Source: Turicibacter sp. TJ11 (GTDB taxonomy: Bacteria; Bacillota_I; Bacilli_A; MOL361; Turicibacteraceae). From it: a DNA stretch of 64,000 nucleotides. The notes below the pieces were generated by a model, which saw only the letters and a program-made list of their open reading frames with translations, did no database searches and had not been told where the DNA came from. Every line of letters starts with the position of its first letter. Position 1 is the stretch's first letter. Location of the stretch: the NCBI RefSeq assembly GCF_021497505.1, contig NZ_CP069349.1, positions 1,017,861 through 1,081,860 of the forward strand, read 5' to 3'. Made by a program: the position numbers and the translations under genes. This document shows positions 55,779-64,000 of this stretch, piece after piece.

Positions 55779-57842
55779 CTATTCTTCTTTATAGTCGCAC
55801 TCTTTATTCGGACATTGAACTTCGTTTTTCTTTCCTTTAACAACTAATAAACTATCACATTTTGGACATTTTTTATCAATTGGTTTATGCCAAAGTGCAT
55901 AGTCACAACCTGGATACTGATTACATCCATAAAAGACTTTTCCACGTCTTGTTTTTTTCTCAACAATTTCACCGGATTCACACTTTGGACATTTAACACC
56001 CGTTGAAATAGGAGCGGCCTCTTCTTTTGCCTCTTTTTTAATATATTTACACGTTGGATATCCACTACAAGCGATAAACTCACCATAACGGCCACGTCGA
56101 ACAACCAGCGGGCTTCCACACTCTGGACATTCCTCTCCAATTTCGACTGGAGCAATCTTTTCCATGTTCTTTTGTGCGTTCTCAAGCATTGGCATGAAGT
56201 GATCATAAAACCCTTTTAATTCATCATACCAAACTTTTTGACCTTTAGAAATTTCATCTAAATTATTTTCCATTTCAGCCGTGTACTCGACGTTAATAAA
56301 CTCTGAGAAAAATTCGGCTAATTTGTCACTCGTCAAAATTCCTTGATCAGTTGGCTTAAATTTTTTATCTTCTAACGTCACGTACCCACGATTTTTTAAA
56401 GTTTCCATCGTTTGAGCATATGTTGAAGGACGACCAATCCCTAACTCTTCCATTTCTTTAATCAACTTCGCTTCACTATAACGTGCGGGTGGTTGAGTAA
56501 AGTGTTGTTGAGGATCGACATCAACTAAAGCTAACGTATCCCCTTCTGTTAATCGAGGAAGTGCCGCATTTTTAGTTTCTTCATAACTATAGACACGCAA
56601 GTAACCATCAAAGACTAAAATTTGTCCATTCACACGGAATAAATAATCATTTGAACGAACTTCAATCGTCGTCGCTTCAACCGTCGCACTCTTCATAAGA
56701 CTTGCCACGGCACGCTCCCAAATTAATTTATATAGACGAAGTTCGTCTCGTTTTAAATAAGGTTTCATATCTTCTGGTGTTCGTGTGACAGATGATGGAC
56801 GAATCGCTTCGTGAGCCTCTTGAGCATTCTTAACTTTTTTCGTATTCGTTGCACCTGTTTTTACATAATTTGCACCGTATGTTTGCTTAATGAACGATTT
56901 TGTCGCATCAACAAAGTTATCTGCTAAACGCGTTGAATCGGTACGCATATAAGTAATTAATCCGACCGTCTCCGATCCTATATTAATTCCTTCATACAGT
57001 TTTTGAGCAATCGTCATCGTCTTTTTCGCATTATATCCTAACTTACTCGCAGCTTCTTGTTGAAGAGTTGACGTAATAAATGGTAACTTCGGTTGCTTTG
57101 ATTTATTCTTTTTCTCAACTTTTTCAACAACATACGGATCGCTTAACTCAGATAAAATGGCCTTAACTTCTTCTTCATTAGCAATAGCAATCTTTTTGTT
57201 TGCCTTTTTGACAAGCTCTGCTTCAATTTTGGCACTTTCACGCTCAAACATCGCATGAATTGACCAATATTCTTTGCTTTCAAATTTTTGAATTTCTTTT
57301 TCTCGTTCAACAATTAATTTTAAAGCAACAGATTGAACACGTCCTGCACTTTTACTTTTTATTTTACTTTGTAATAATTTACTTAGTTTAAATCCAATAA
57401 TACGATCTAAAATACGACGACTTTCTTGAGAACGAACTAAGTCCATATCAATGGCACGTGGATGCTTAAACGCTTCAAGAATCGCATCTTTTGTAATCTC
57501 ATTAAAAACCACACGACGATTTAAATTAACATCTAAACCTAACACATCAGCTAAATGCCAACTAATTGCTTCTCCTTCACGATCGGGGTCGGTTGCCAGA
57601 TAAACAGCTTCTGCATTTTTAGATGCTTGCTTTAACTCTTTAATGACCTTTGACTTTCCAGTCACATTTTTATAATTCGGTTTGAAATGGTCTTCAACGT
57701 CCACTCCTAATCCACCTGGACCCGTTGTTGCTAAATCACGAATATGACCGACACTTGAAAGAACCGTGTAGTCAGATCCTAAGTAATTTTCAATGGTTTT
57801 AGCTTTGGCAGGCGACTCTACAATTACTAAATTTTTCCCCAT
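55779..57842 (-). CDS. topA: DNA topoisomerase I
   Basis: 687 residues from ATG 57840-57842 behind AAAGGTGG; 43 in-frame codons upstream are leader. TOPRIM at the N-terminus (VIVESPAKAKTIENYLG, ATDPDREGEAISWHL), active-site Tyr in LITYMRTDSTRL, and three C-terminal Cys4 zinc ribbons (CPECG, CPKCESG, CPKCDS). It relaxes negative supercoils. Own promoter. Confidence 0.96.
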   Translation of the reverse strand: MGKNLVIVESPAKAKTIENYLGSDYTVLSSVGHIRDLATTGPGGLGVDVEDHFKPNYKNVTGKSKVIKELKQASKNAEAVYLATDPDREGEAISWHLADVLGLDVNLNRRVVFNEITKDAILEAFKHPRAIDMDLVRSQESRRILDRIIGFKLSKLLQSKIKSKSAGRVQSVALKLIVEREKEIQKFESKEYWSIHAMFERESAKIEAELVKKANKKIAIANEEEVKAILSELSDPYVVEKVEKKNKSKQPKLPFITSTLQQEAASKLGYNAKKTMTIAQKLYEGINIGSETVGLITYMRTDSTRLADNFVDATKSFIKQTYGANYVKTGATNTKKVKNAQEAHEAIRPSSVTRTPEDMKPYLKRDELRLYKLIWERAVASLMKSATVEATTIEVRSNDYLFRVNGQILVFDGYLRVYSYEETKNAALPRLTEGDTLALVDVDPQQHFTQPPARYSEAKLIKEMEELGIGRPSTYAQTMETLKNRGYVTLEDKKFKPTDQGILTSDKLAEFFSEFINVEYTAEMENNLDEISKGQKVWYDELKGFYDHFMPMLENAQKNMEKIAPVEIGEECPECGSPLVVRRGRYGEFIACSGYPTCKYIKKEAKEEAAPISTGVKCPKCESGEIVEKKTRRGKVFYGCNQYPGCDYALWHKPIDKKCPKCDSLLVVKGKKNEVQCPNKECDYKEE

Positions 57843-57974
57843 GTCTACCACCTTTTCTATCTCAATAATTAATGAATAACCAATCTCACCAAACGTTTGA
57901 TTATTCTTTAACTCGTTATTCTTAAATGATTTAATTGAAATTTTTTTACAACCAATCCAAATAAAACACAAAAA

Positions 57975-58003
57975 ATATTACTTGTTTCTTTGCTACTTGT
58001 CAA
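57975..58003 (-). promoter_or_regulatory. Promoter of topA
   Basis: Perfect TTGACA (57998-58003), 17 nt, TAATAT (57975-57980) on the minus strand. The leader is about 125 nt. Confidence 0.75.
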
Positions 58004-58230
58004 CAATTTCGTTATAAATTCCCATTAAACCATGAACTATTTCTACATTTTTTGAACTTTTATGATTAAACTTATTTTTCTTATTTTCACTTCTAATTTT
58101 TTAGTCTGAACTGTTTTTATCGATTTATCCATTTCTTTTAAGAATAAATTTGAAGTGACTGACATCGGTATCATAAAAGTAACTGAAGTTCAATGATATA
58201 TTGTCCTCCTTTATTTAAGATCCTCAAATA
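58004..58230. other. Non-coding interval between topA and dprA
   Basis: About 230 bases, AT-rich, between the topA promoter and the dprA terminator. I see no gene or structured RNA. Confidence 0.4.
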
Positions 58231-58265
58231 AAAAAGTCTATTTTAAGCGAACGTTAAAATAGACT
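58231..58265 (-). terminator. Terminator of dprA
   Basis: AGTCTATTTTAA/TTAAAATAGACT followed by T on the minus strand, 15 nt past the stop. Confidence 0.88.
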
Positions 58266-58279
58266 AATCTTTAATATTT

Positions 58280-59071
58280 TTAATCATGTACCCACTCTAA
58301 GGCATCTAGTACTTCTTCATGATGTGTTAAACAGTAAGCCCCCTTTTTAATTAATGCTAAACTACCTGCTGAATGAATCGAGTTATACTCGGCAGGTAGC
58401 GTATAAATGACTTTTCCCTCCTCTACTAATTGTTCAACTAACTTTAAGCGCTTATCATCTTTTACCGACTCTATAACGACCATTACCTCACTCAGTTCTT
58501 GCATCAGTTGATGAGCACGATAAAACTGGGGAGCACTTGGATAAACAAAAGGTGGATATTCGCTCAACACCAAATGATTTTGTGCAATTTGTTTATATAA
58601 ATCAAAGTTTTCACTCGGATAAATATGTAAAAAACCAGAGGATAAAATAGCGATTGTTTTTCCTTGCCTGACTGATAACAGATGTGCAATGGCATCAATT
58701 CCGAGTTGTAAATTTCCTACGACGACAACATCTGATGAAGCTAATTCACCAATGATGGACTGACACGATTTTATTCCATACACAGAGGGTCTTCGATTTC
58801 CCATGACTCCTATCTTTTTCTTCTTTAAAAGAGCTAAATCACCTTGATAATACAACACAAACGGTGGCTGTTGCATCTCTTTTAAACTCTTTGGATAATC
58901 TTCATCTAATATCGTTAATGTTTGAGTTGTTCTAAGCTTTTCCAAAGCCTCCTTGACTTGTCTATCAGTTATTTGTTTTAACTGGATATCTTGTGTTAAT
59001 ACCTCATACATCTTGAACCAGTTTCCATTTTTCATGACGCTGAGTGTAATGAGTCGATCTCTTAAATCCAT
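58280..59071 (-). CDS. dprA: DprA/Smf-like DNA processing protein, divergent
   Basis: 263 residues from ATG 59069-59071 behind AGGTG. Order and folds follow DprA: N-terminal helical part, DYPKSLKEMQQPPFVLYYQG, Rossmann core with VMGNRRPSVYG, TIAILSSGFLHIYPSEN, SEYPPFVYP and the Ser-x-Ala-Gly-Ser ending HSAGSLALIKKGA. Usual invariant signatures are changed: GSR is GNR, the SG-A-x-GID loop reads GNLQLGIDAIAH, and the FxxRNR block is QFYRAHQLMQELSE. It loads RecA on incoming single strands in competent cells; whether this copy still does is open. Confidence 0.8.
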   Translation of the reverse strand: MDLRDRLITLSVMKNGNWFKMYEVLTQDIQLKQITDRQVKEALEKLRTTQTLTILDEDYPKSLKEMQQPPFVLYYQGDLALLKKKKIGVMGNRRPSVYGIKSCQSIIGELASSDVVVVGNLQLGIDAIAHLLSVRQGKTIAILSSGFLHIYPSENFDLYKQIAQNHLVLSEYPPFVYPSAPQFYRAHQLMQELSEVMVVIESVKDDKRLKLVEQLVEEGKVIYTLPAEYNSIHSAGSLALIKKGAYCLTHHEEVLDALEWVHD

Positions 59072-59266
59072 ATTTATCACCTAACTTACTATACGAATGT
59101 TTTATTCATTTTCTTTTCGTCATTTCAAAAAACTTAGATTCAGAGTTTTTTTCTTTTTCGTTAAGACTTTGTTTAAAAAAACTAATTTAATAAACTAAGG
59201 ATTAAGACTTGAATAAATTGTAAAAAATGGATTAAGATATGTAATAGAAGATAAAGGGGGATAAAA

Positions 59267-59743
59267 ATGAAGCGATTAATGATGGTTTTGATGTTAACTT
59301 TATTAGCTCTTGTCGGTTGTAAACAATCTAATCCTATGACTGAGCTACTAAATTACAAAGGCTCTTACATTGGTGACAATGCTGCGGTTGGTCATATTAT
59401 TGAAAGATTGCCAGCTCATGAGTATTTAGATGGTTTTGAATTACAAACGAGCCAAGAACCGTATGGTATTACAATCAATTATAAAAATTTCGACGAAGCA
59501 ACGATTGAGTTAGAAGATGGCTCAACATCAAAAGTTTCCTTAAACGAGATCTTACAAAGCAACTCAATGATGATCTTATCGCTTGTGAAAAATGCAGAAA
59601 TTGTAAGTTTCAATATTGAAAATCAGGAAACTATAACTTTTGATCGAGCAACATTATCGAAAACCTATGGCAATACGTTAGATAGTATCTCGGAAGATCT
59701 ATCATCTTTGCAAAATTTTATAAAATCTTATGCTCATAAATAA
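59267..59743 (+). CDS. Lipoprotein with DUF4825-like domain
   Basis: 158 residues behind AAAGGGGGAT. Signal peptide with lipobox LVGC (Cys18). The domain YKGSYIGDNAAVGHIIERLP ... QEPYGITINY is the DUF4825 pattern, known from Firmicute lipoproteins and anti-sigma-like proteins. No catalytic residue is evident. It is the only plus-strand gene between polC and the right edge, a single unit with its own terminator. Confidence 0.78.
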   Translation: MKRLMMVLMLTLLALVGCKQSNPMTELLNYKGSYIGDNAAVGHIIERLPAHEYLDGFELQTSQEPYGITINYKNFDEATIELEDGSTSKVSLNEILQSNSMMILSLVKNAEIVSFNIENQETITFDRATLSKTYGNTLDSISEDLSSLQNFIKSYAHK

Positions 59744-59747
59744 TGCT

Positions 59748-59778
59748 AAAAAGATGTTCACACTTGAACATCTTTTTT
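59748..59778 (+). terminator. Terminator of lipoprotein gene
   Basis: AAAGATGTTCA-CACT-TGAACATCTTT followed by T. Confidence 0.88.
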
Positions 59779-59842
59779 TATCGCTTTAATTAATCTTTAT
59801 CTAAAACATAGAATTGACTCATTTAAATTTAATTTTTAAACA

Positions 59843-59878
59843 ACAAAAAAAGAGATCACAAAAAGGTAATCTCTTTTA
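59843..59878 (-). terminator. Terminator of rnhB
   Basis: AAAAGAGAT/ATCTCTTTT on the minus strand with seven T following; overlaps the rnhB stop codon. Confidence 0.78.
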
Positions 59879-60643
59879 AAACTTTGAACGAATAGGTTCA
59901 AACGATTTACGATGTTCTGAAATAATTCCATGAGTTTCAATCGCCTGTAAATGTTCCTTAGTTCCATACCCAACATGACGCTCAAATCCGTAAGCTGGAT
60001 ATTTTTGTCCTAAGTGTTTCATATAGGCGTCACGCGTCACTTTAGCGATAATACTTGCTGCTGCAATAGATACACTTTTTGAATCACCTTTAATAATTGG
60101 AGTTTGAGGAATATCAACACTTGGTAAGGTCATAGCGTCTAATAATAAATGTTGAGGTTTAGGATCTAAATGAGCCACCGCACGCTCCATTGCTACTTTC
60201 GTTGCCTCATAAATATTTAATCGATCAATTTCCTCACTCGTGCAAATGCCAACTCCAATACTGATGGCATGTTTTTTAATTTCTTCATAAAAGTAAAGAC
60301 GTTTAGCTTCGGATAACTTTTTAGAATCATCAATACCAAATAGCCAACAATCAGCAGGTAAAATAACCGCTGCTGCAATGACAGGCCCGGCTAATGGTCC
60401 ACGTCCTACTTCGTCAATCCCAGCGATGAGTTCAACCCCACTGTAGCGTAGTTCATTTTCATAAATTGACATAGTGATAAACTTTTGAAATTCATCATAT
60501 TCTTTTTGAATTTTATTTTCATACTGCTTGACTAGTTTTTGAACACTTGAACGTTCGTCCTGTTTGAGTTGTTCAACAAATGATTCATCAACAACGTCTT
60601 GCTGTAGTATTTTTTTTATTTGATCTACTGTATATTTTTCCAT
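59876..60643 (-). CDS. rnhB: Ribonuclease HII
   Basis: 255 residues if started at ATG 60641-60643 ([14 protein letters not shown], as in Firmicute RNase HII). The nearest site AAAGGTG is 14 nt away; an alternative GTG five codons upstream overlaps that site. The DEDD catalytic set is visible: [15 protein letters not shown] with Asp/Glu, LLLDAMTLP and the KVTRDAYM block. It removes ribonucleotides from RNA-DNA hybrids. Confidence 0.95.
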   Translation of the reverse strand: MEKYTVDQIKKILQQDVVDESFVEQLKQDERSSVQKLVKQYENKIQKEYDEFQKFITMSIYENELRYSGVELIAGIDEVGRGPLAGPVIAAAVILPADCWLFGIDDSKKLSEAKRLYFYEEIKKHAISIGVGICTSEEIDRLNIYEATKVAMERAVAHLDPKPQHLLLDAMTLPSVDIPQTPIIKGDSKSVSIAAASIIAKVTRDAYMKHLGQKYPAYGFERHVGYGTKEHLQAIETHGIISEHRKSFEPIRSKF

Positions 60644-60688
60644 TATTGAGCAGCTCACCTTTCTAAGATAAAAAGCGATAACTTATTT

Positions 60689-60717
60689 ATTCTATCAATG
60701 TTTTTTCTATTCGTCAA
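60689..60717 (-). promoter_or_regulatory. Promoter of rnhB
   Basis: TTGACG (60712-60717), 17 nt, TAGAAT (60689-60694) on the minus strand. Confidence 0.75.
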
Positions 60718-60916
60718 CTTCATGTAAGTTATGTCTTATTTTGTTGAGAAAACGAGTTTCTTGCAAATTTGCACTTGTTTATTTTAACATCATTCTATAA
60801 GGGATTCTAGTTAAATTTTACTATTTTTTTCAGAAAATAAGGTTAACTTTCACATTATGAACAGATTTTGAAGTGATTAATCATTTCTTCTTAAACTTTT
60901 AACAAAAAACGGCTAA

Positions 60917-60957
60917 TAAAAAAGGAATCAATGAGTAGTTTCACTGATTCCTTTTTT
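60917..60957 (-). terminator. Terminator of lepB-rbgA
   Basis: AAAAAGGAATCA/TGATTCCTTTTT with a 12-nt loop, T run on the minus strand, just past the rbgA stop. The remaining 200 bases up to the rnhB promoter hold nothing recognisable. Confidence 0.85.
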
Positions 60958-60963
60958 ATTAGG

Positions 60964-61836
60964 TTAGTTTTCTTCTACTGGTGGCAAAAGATCACTCGGT
61001 GTTTCAAATGATAAACGACCTAATTTAACACTGCGTATTTCACGAAGTAAAATTTCGTACACTTTATCATAATCTACATAGCCACCTGATTGTAAAAATC
61101 CTCGCTTTTGCCCAATCTCATCAAGAACAGCCACTTTATCTTCAAATTGACCACTTAAATGATAACGTTCAATTAAGCGATCAGGATAATGCTTAATTAA
61201 ATAATCTAAAGCATATAAAATGATATCATCTAAGTGCAAGATCGTATCTTTAATCGCACCTGTGACTGCAAGATTATAACCGACACGTTTTTCTTCAAAC
61301 TTCGGCCATAAAACACCCGGTGTATCTAATAGTTCTAGCTCTTTTTCAACTTTAATCCACTGTTGTGCTTTTGTTACACCTGGGCGATCTCCGGTTTGAG
61401 CTGCCTTACGTTTAGCTAAATTATTAGTTAACGTTGATTTCCCAACATTAGGAATACCTAAAATCATGGCACGAATTGGACGTGGACGTAATCCCTTAGC
61501 TTTTTCTTTTTCAAATTTAGCTTTTAAAATTTCTTTTGAGGCTTCTGTAATTTGCTTAATCGCATTCTGATGTAAAGCATCAATCGTAATAACTGGCTGC
61601 CCTTTTTGTTTAAAATAATTTAACCACTGTTGGGTTACATTAGGATCTGCAATATCCGCTTTATTTAAAATAATTAATTTGGGCTTATGCTTAATGATTT
61701 CATTCATCATTGGATTACTTGATGAGTATGGAATACGTGCATCTAATAATTCATAAACAATATCGACTAATTGTAATTTTTCTTGAATTTGACGACGGGC
61801 TTTTGCCATATGCCCTGGAAACCATTGTACTGTCAT
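60964..61836 (-). CDS. rbgA: Ribosome biogenesis GTPase RbgA (YlqF)
   Basis: 290 residues from ATG 61834-61836 behind AGGAGTG. Circularly permuted GTPase: [14 protein letters not shown] at the N-terminus, G4 LNKADIAD (about 65) before G1 [12 protein letters not shown] (about 125) and G3 DTPGVLWP. The C-terminal domain binds RNA. It helps late 50S assembly. It lies downstream of lepB on the same strand, in the usual lepB-rbgA-rnhB order. Confidence 0.95.
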   Translation of the reverse strand: MTVQWFPGHMAKARRQIQEKLQLVDIVYELLDARIPYSSSNPMMNEIIKHKPKLIILNKADIADPNVTQQWLNYFKQKGQPVITIDALHQNAIKQITEASKEILKAKFEKEKAKGLRPRPIRAMILGIPNVGKSTLTNNLAKRKAAQTGDRPGVTKAQQWIKVEKELELLDTPGVLWPKFEEKRVGYNLAVTGAIKDTILHLDDIILYALDYLIKHYPDRLIERYHLSGQFEDKVAVLDEIGQKRGFLQSGGYVDYDKVYEILLREIRSVKLGRLSFETPSDLLPPVEEN

Positions 61837-61906
61837 CTTGTCACTCCTAGCTGTATGTTCACCTATCATTAGGTTCCTACATTTTTAAAACTTTCATACG
61901 ACTGTT

Positions 61907-62461
61907 TTAGTTAATACGGCCAAAACTTGATAAAGGCCATTGAATCCATGTCGCTTTTCCTAAAATTTGATCTTTACTAATCAACCCAATATGACGGCTA
62001 TCCTTACTGCGGGGACGATTGTCTCCAAGCACAAGATAATATCCCTCTGGAATCGTATTACATGGATCAAACTGACAAATTTCTTGCAAAGTAAAATCCC
62101 AAGTAAATTCACCACTATATGAAACTAATTGTTTCCCTTCATCCAGATACGGTTCTTCTACCGCTACCCCATCAATATAAAGTTGATCTTGCTCATAAGA
62201 AATCGTTTGTCCTGGTACACCAATGACACGTTTTACATAGTAAACGTCTGGTGAATATTCAAAAACAATCACATCAAACGGCTGAGGTTCGTACCCTAAT
62301 TCCCATAAAATAACTGAATCTCCATCATGTAACGTCGGATACATCGATGGTCCATCAACTTTTACTGGCGTGAACACATACTTATGAATCAGCGTAACAA
62401 TGATGAAAATAACAACAAATGTTTTCACCCAGTCAAAAATTTCACTAAATACTTTTTTCAT
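61907..62461 (-). CDS. lepB: Type I signal peptidase
   Basis: 184 residues from ATG 62459-62461, 8 nt behind GGAG. N-terminal membrane helix (about 12-30), then catalytic Ser in DGPSMYPTLHDGD, Lys in YVKRVIGVPGQ and box E LGDNRPRSKDSRHIG. It removes signal peptides at the outer face of the membrane. A preprotein in this window with such a signal is the bacteriocin precursor. Confidence 0.95.
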   Translation of the reverse strand: MKKVFSEIFDWVKTFVVIFIIVTLIHKYVFTPVKVDGPSMYPTLHDGDSVILWELGYEPQPFDVIVFEYSPDVYYVKRVIGVPGQTISYEQDQLYIDGVAVEEPYLDEGKQLVSYSGEFTWDFTLQEICQFDPCNTIPEGYYLVLGDNRPRSKDSRHIGLISKDQILGKATWIQWPLSSFGRIN

Positions 62462-62589
62462 TCCCTTCACTCCACCATTATTTTTTCAGTTAAGCACTTT
62501 TCTCAAATAAAAATTACCCTTTATTATTTGCGAAAGCAAGTGCAAACATACAGTTTACTGTTAATTTTACCATAAAGTTGAAGTATTTC

Positions 62590-62632
62590 ATAAAAAAAGA
62601 TGCCCTAAAACTAAGTTTTTAGGGCATCTTGG
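62590..62632 (-). terminator. Terminator of rplS
   Basis: AAGATGCCCTAAAA/TTTTAGGGCATCTT with short loop and seven T on the minus strand. Confidence 0.92.
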
Positions 62633-62666
62633 TTGCAATTGAGGTAATTGTTTTAAAAAATTAAAA

Positions 62667-63017
62667 TTATCGACGCTCTTTGATACGAGCAGCTTTAGCT
62701 GATAAGCTACGGATGTAGTTAAGTTTCGCACGGCGAACTTTACCACGACGAGTAACTTCGATTTTTTCGATGATTGGTGTGTGTAATGGGAATGTACGTT
62801 CAACTCCACATCCGAAAGAAATCTTACGAACTGTGAAAGTTCCGCTAATTCCGTTACCATTTTGACGTTTTAATACTAAACCTTCGAATACCTGAACGCG
62901 CTCACGGTTACCCTCTTTGATACGAACGTGTACACGTACGTTATCTCCAGCACGGAATTCTGGTAAATCAGTTTTTAAGTATGATTGTGTTAATTCATTG
63001 ATTAATTGTTGACTCAT
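62667..63017 (-). CDS. rplS: 50S ribosomal protein L19
   Basis: 116 residues from ATG 63015-63017, 10 nt behind [35 protein letters not shown] and [18 protein letters not shown] are the L19 core; the basic C-terminus is [14 protein letters not shown]. The gene has its own promoter, leader and terminator, independent of trmD upstream. Confidence 0.97.
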   Translation of the reverse strand: MSQQLINELTQSYLKTDLPEFRAGDNVRVHVRIKEGNRERVQVFEGLVLKRQNGNGISGTFTVRKISFGCGVERTFPLHTPIIEKIEVTRRGKVRRAKLNYIRSLSAKAARIKERR

Positions 63018-63099
63018 TAATCTCACGCTCCTTCATTACGCAAGTTCATTAAATTAGTGAACTAATTCAGCGGAACTTGGGGTAGTGCTCTTTGGCACG
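63018..63099 (-). promoter_or_regulatory. L19-type leader RNA of rplS
   Basis: About 80 nt between inferred start and ATG. Hairpin GTGC/GCAC (63085-63098), long pairing CAAGTTC/GAACTTG (63041-63047 with 63073-63079) and an alternative inner hairpin GTTCA/TGAAC (63044-63062). This fits the L19 leader, a known autoregulatory RNA of Firmicutes; assignment is by position and pairing, not by covariance search. Confidence 0.6.
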
Positions 63100-63105
63100 T
63101 TTGAA

Positions 63106-63134
63106 ATCATATCATAATCAGATCGTTAATTCAA
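63106..63134 (-). promoter_or_regulatory. Promoter of rplS
   Basis: TTGAAT (63129-63134), 17 nt, TATGAT (63106-63111) on the minus strand. Confidence 0.65.
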
Positions 63135-63226
63135 TCATTTTTTATAATTATTCATATTTTTTTGTATTTTAGATTGACTTTTTTTATAATACTATTTAAT
63201 TTTTTCCTTACTTGTATAACTTTGTT

Positions 63227-63262
63227 TAAAAAAGAGGCTATTTTTTACCATTAGCCTCTTTC
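63227..63262 (-). terminator. Terminator of trmD
   Basis: AAAGAGGCTA/TAGCCTCTTT with 11-nt loop, T run on the minus strand, 5 nt past trmD. Confidence 0.85.
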
Positions 63263-63266
63263 CTTA

Positions 63267-63998
63267 TTATTCTTTTTTGAATGTCTCAATGATTGTCTTT
63301 TCCGCCTCTGTTAGTTCGCGATTTTCTAATAAATCAGGGCGACGTGTATACGTACGATAAAGTGACTGTTCATGACGCCATTTTTCAATTTCTTTATGAT
63401 TTCCTGATGTTAAAACTGAAGGAACCGTCATGCCTCTAAAATCAACTGGCCTTGTATATTGTGGAAACTCTAATAATCCAGTTGAAAACGAGTCATTTTC
63501 ATGCGATTCTTGCTTCCCTAACACATCAGGTAGTAAACGAACAACCGCATCTGTCATGACCATTGCTGCCAATTCGCCTCCTGTAAGGACGTAATCACCT
63601 AATGACAATTCATCGGTCACTAAATGCTCACGAATTCGTTCATCAAATCCTTCGTAGTGACCGCAAATAAAAATTAAGTGTTCCTCTTTAGCTAGTTCTT
63701 CCGCTTTAGCTTGTGTGAATCTTTCTCCTTGTGGGCACATTAAAATAATACGTGGCTTTGACATCGTATTTTGACAAACTGACTCTACCGCATCAAAAAT
63801 AGGTTGTGGGGCAAGTAGCATTCCCGCTCCACCACCATAAGGATAATCGTCTACTTTTTTATGTTTGTTCGTTGAAAAATCACGGAAGTTAACCGTATTT
63901 AACTGCACCGCTCCTCGTTCTTGAGCGCGTTTTAAGATCGAATCATTAAAAACACCAGAGAACATTTCTGGAAATAATGTTAACACATCTATTTTCAT
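63267..63998 (-). CDS. trmD: tRNA (guanine37-N1)-methyltransferase
   Basis: 243 residues; start ATG 63996-63998 is 2 nt from the window edge, so its ribosome site is not visible. SPOUT knot enzyme: [13 protein letters not shown], the S-adenosylmethionine loop [11 protein letters not shown] and [14 protein letters not shown]. It methylates G37 next to the anticodon to prevent frameshifting. Its usual neighbours rpsP/rimM would lie further right. Confidence 0.96.
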   Translation of the reverse strand: MKIDVLTLFPEMFSGVFNDSILKRAQERGAVQLNTVNFRDFSTNKHKKVDDYPYGGGAGMLLAPQPIFDAVESVCQNTMSKPRIILMCPQGERFTQAKAEELAKEEHLIFICGHYEGFDERIREHLVTDELSLGDYVLTGGELAAMVMTDAVVRLLPDVLGKQESHENDSFSTGLLEFPQYTRPVDFRGMTVPSVLTSGNHKEIEKWRHEQSLYRTYTRRPDLLENRELTEAEKTIIETFKKE

Positions 63999-64000
63999 TA

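Noticed and set aside
62588-62860. A 90-codon frame over rplS
   Set aside because: Out-of-frame shadow of the ribosomal protein gene, running through its terminator.

Overview
This window is chromosomal DNA of a low-GC Gram-positive bacterium (Firmicutes/Bacillota). The evidence is AT-rich sequence, strong GGAGG-type ribosome binding sites, PolC-type DNA polymerase, class Ib ribonucleotide reductase, lipoproteins with Firmicute-type signal peptides, and the order rpsB-tsf-pyrH-frr-uppS-cdsA-dxr-rseP-proS-polC. TGA is used as an ordinary stop, so this is not a mollicute-type code. My impression is of a gut anaerobe in the Turicibacter/Erysipelotrichia neighbourhood (hydroxylamine reductase, DcuC-type carrier, INS-less ProRS), but that is inference and no species is proven.

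Layout. 1-3.6 kb is an accessory junction: a partial gene, two identical tRNA-Arg genes, a decayed small gene, a tRNA-Leu, an intact IS1182-type element and a 27-codon hydrophobic microprotein gene. 3.6-8.3 kb, mostly minus strand, has an FG-GAP-like protein, membrane proteins of unknown role, a DcuC-family carrier and a zinc-ribbon protein. 8.5-12 kb has a UvrD/PcrA-like helicase and glycerol dehydrogenase on plus. 12-15.5 kb holds hybrid-cluster protein (hcp), a Crp/Fnr-type regulator and a Gfo/Idh/MocA oxidoreductase. A perfect TGTGA-N6-TCACA palindrome is centred at -41.5 from the inferred hcp start. 15.5-23.8 kb has BrnQ, an RNA methyltransferase, an aryl-sulfate sulfotransferase lipoprotein, a CPA2 antiporter, an acidic membrane protein and a two-gene chromate-type transporter.

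23.9-28 kb is a lactococcin-972-type bacteriocin locus (bacteriocin, large DUF1430-like membrane protein, ABC ATPase, small anchored protein). It carries two apparent lesions: an amber codon before the ATPase H-loop, and ATT where the bacteriocin start should be. 28-32.4 kb has the Mn-dependent pyrophosphatase, an MFS transporter, a relic of an alpha/beta hydrolase and a second FG-GAP-like paralogue.

32.5-47.5 kb is the conserved translation/isoprenoid/lipid/replication cluster on minus. Its oddities are a prolyl-tRNA synthetase lacking the INS editing domain, rseP split by a seven-G run, and two very small genes between frr and uppS. 47.6-64 kb continues on minus with an anchored protein, nrdEF, SPFH/NfeD, xerC, trmFO, topA, a divergent dprA, rnhB, rbgA, lepB, rplS (with an L19-type leader) and trmD; one lipoprotein gene is on plus.

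Most transcription units end in clear intrinsic terminators, several overlapping the stop codon, and several start at TTGACA/TATAAT-type promoters with 17-bp spacers.
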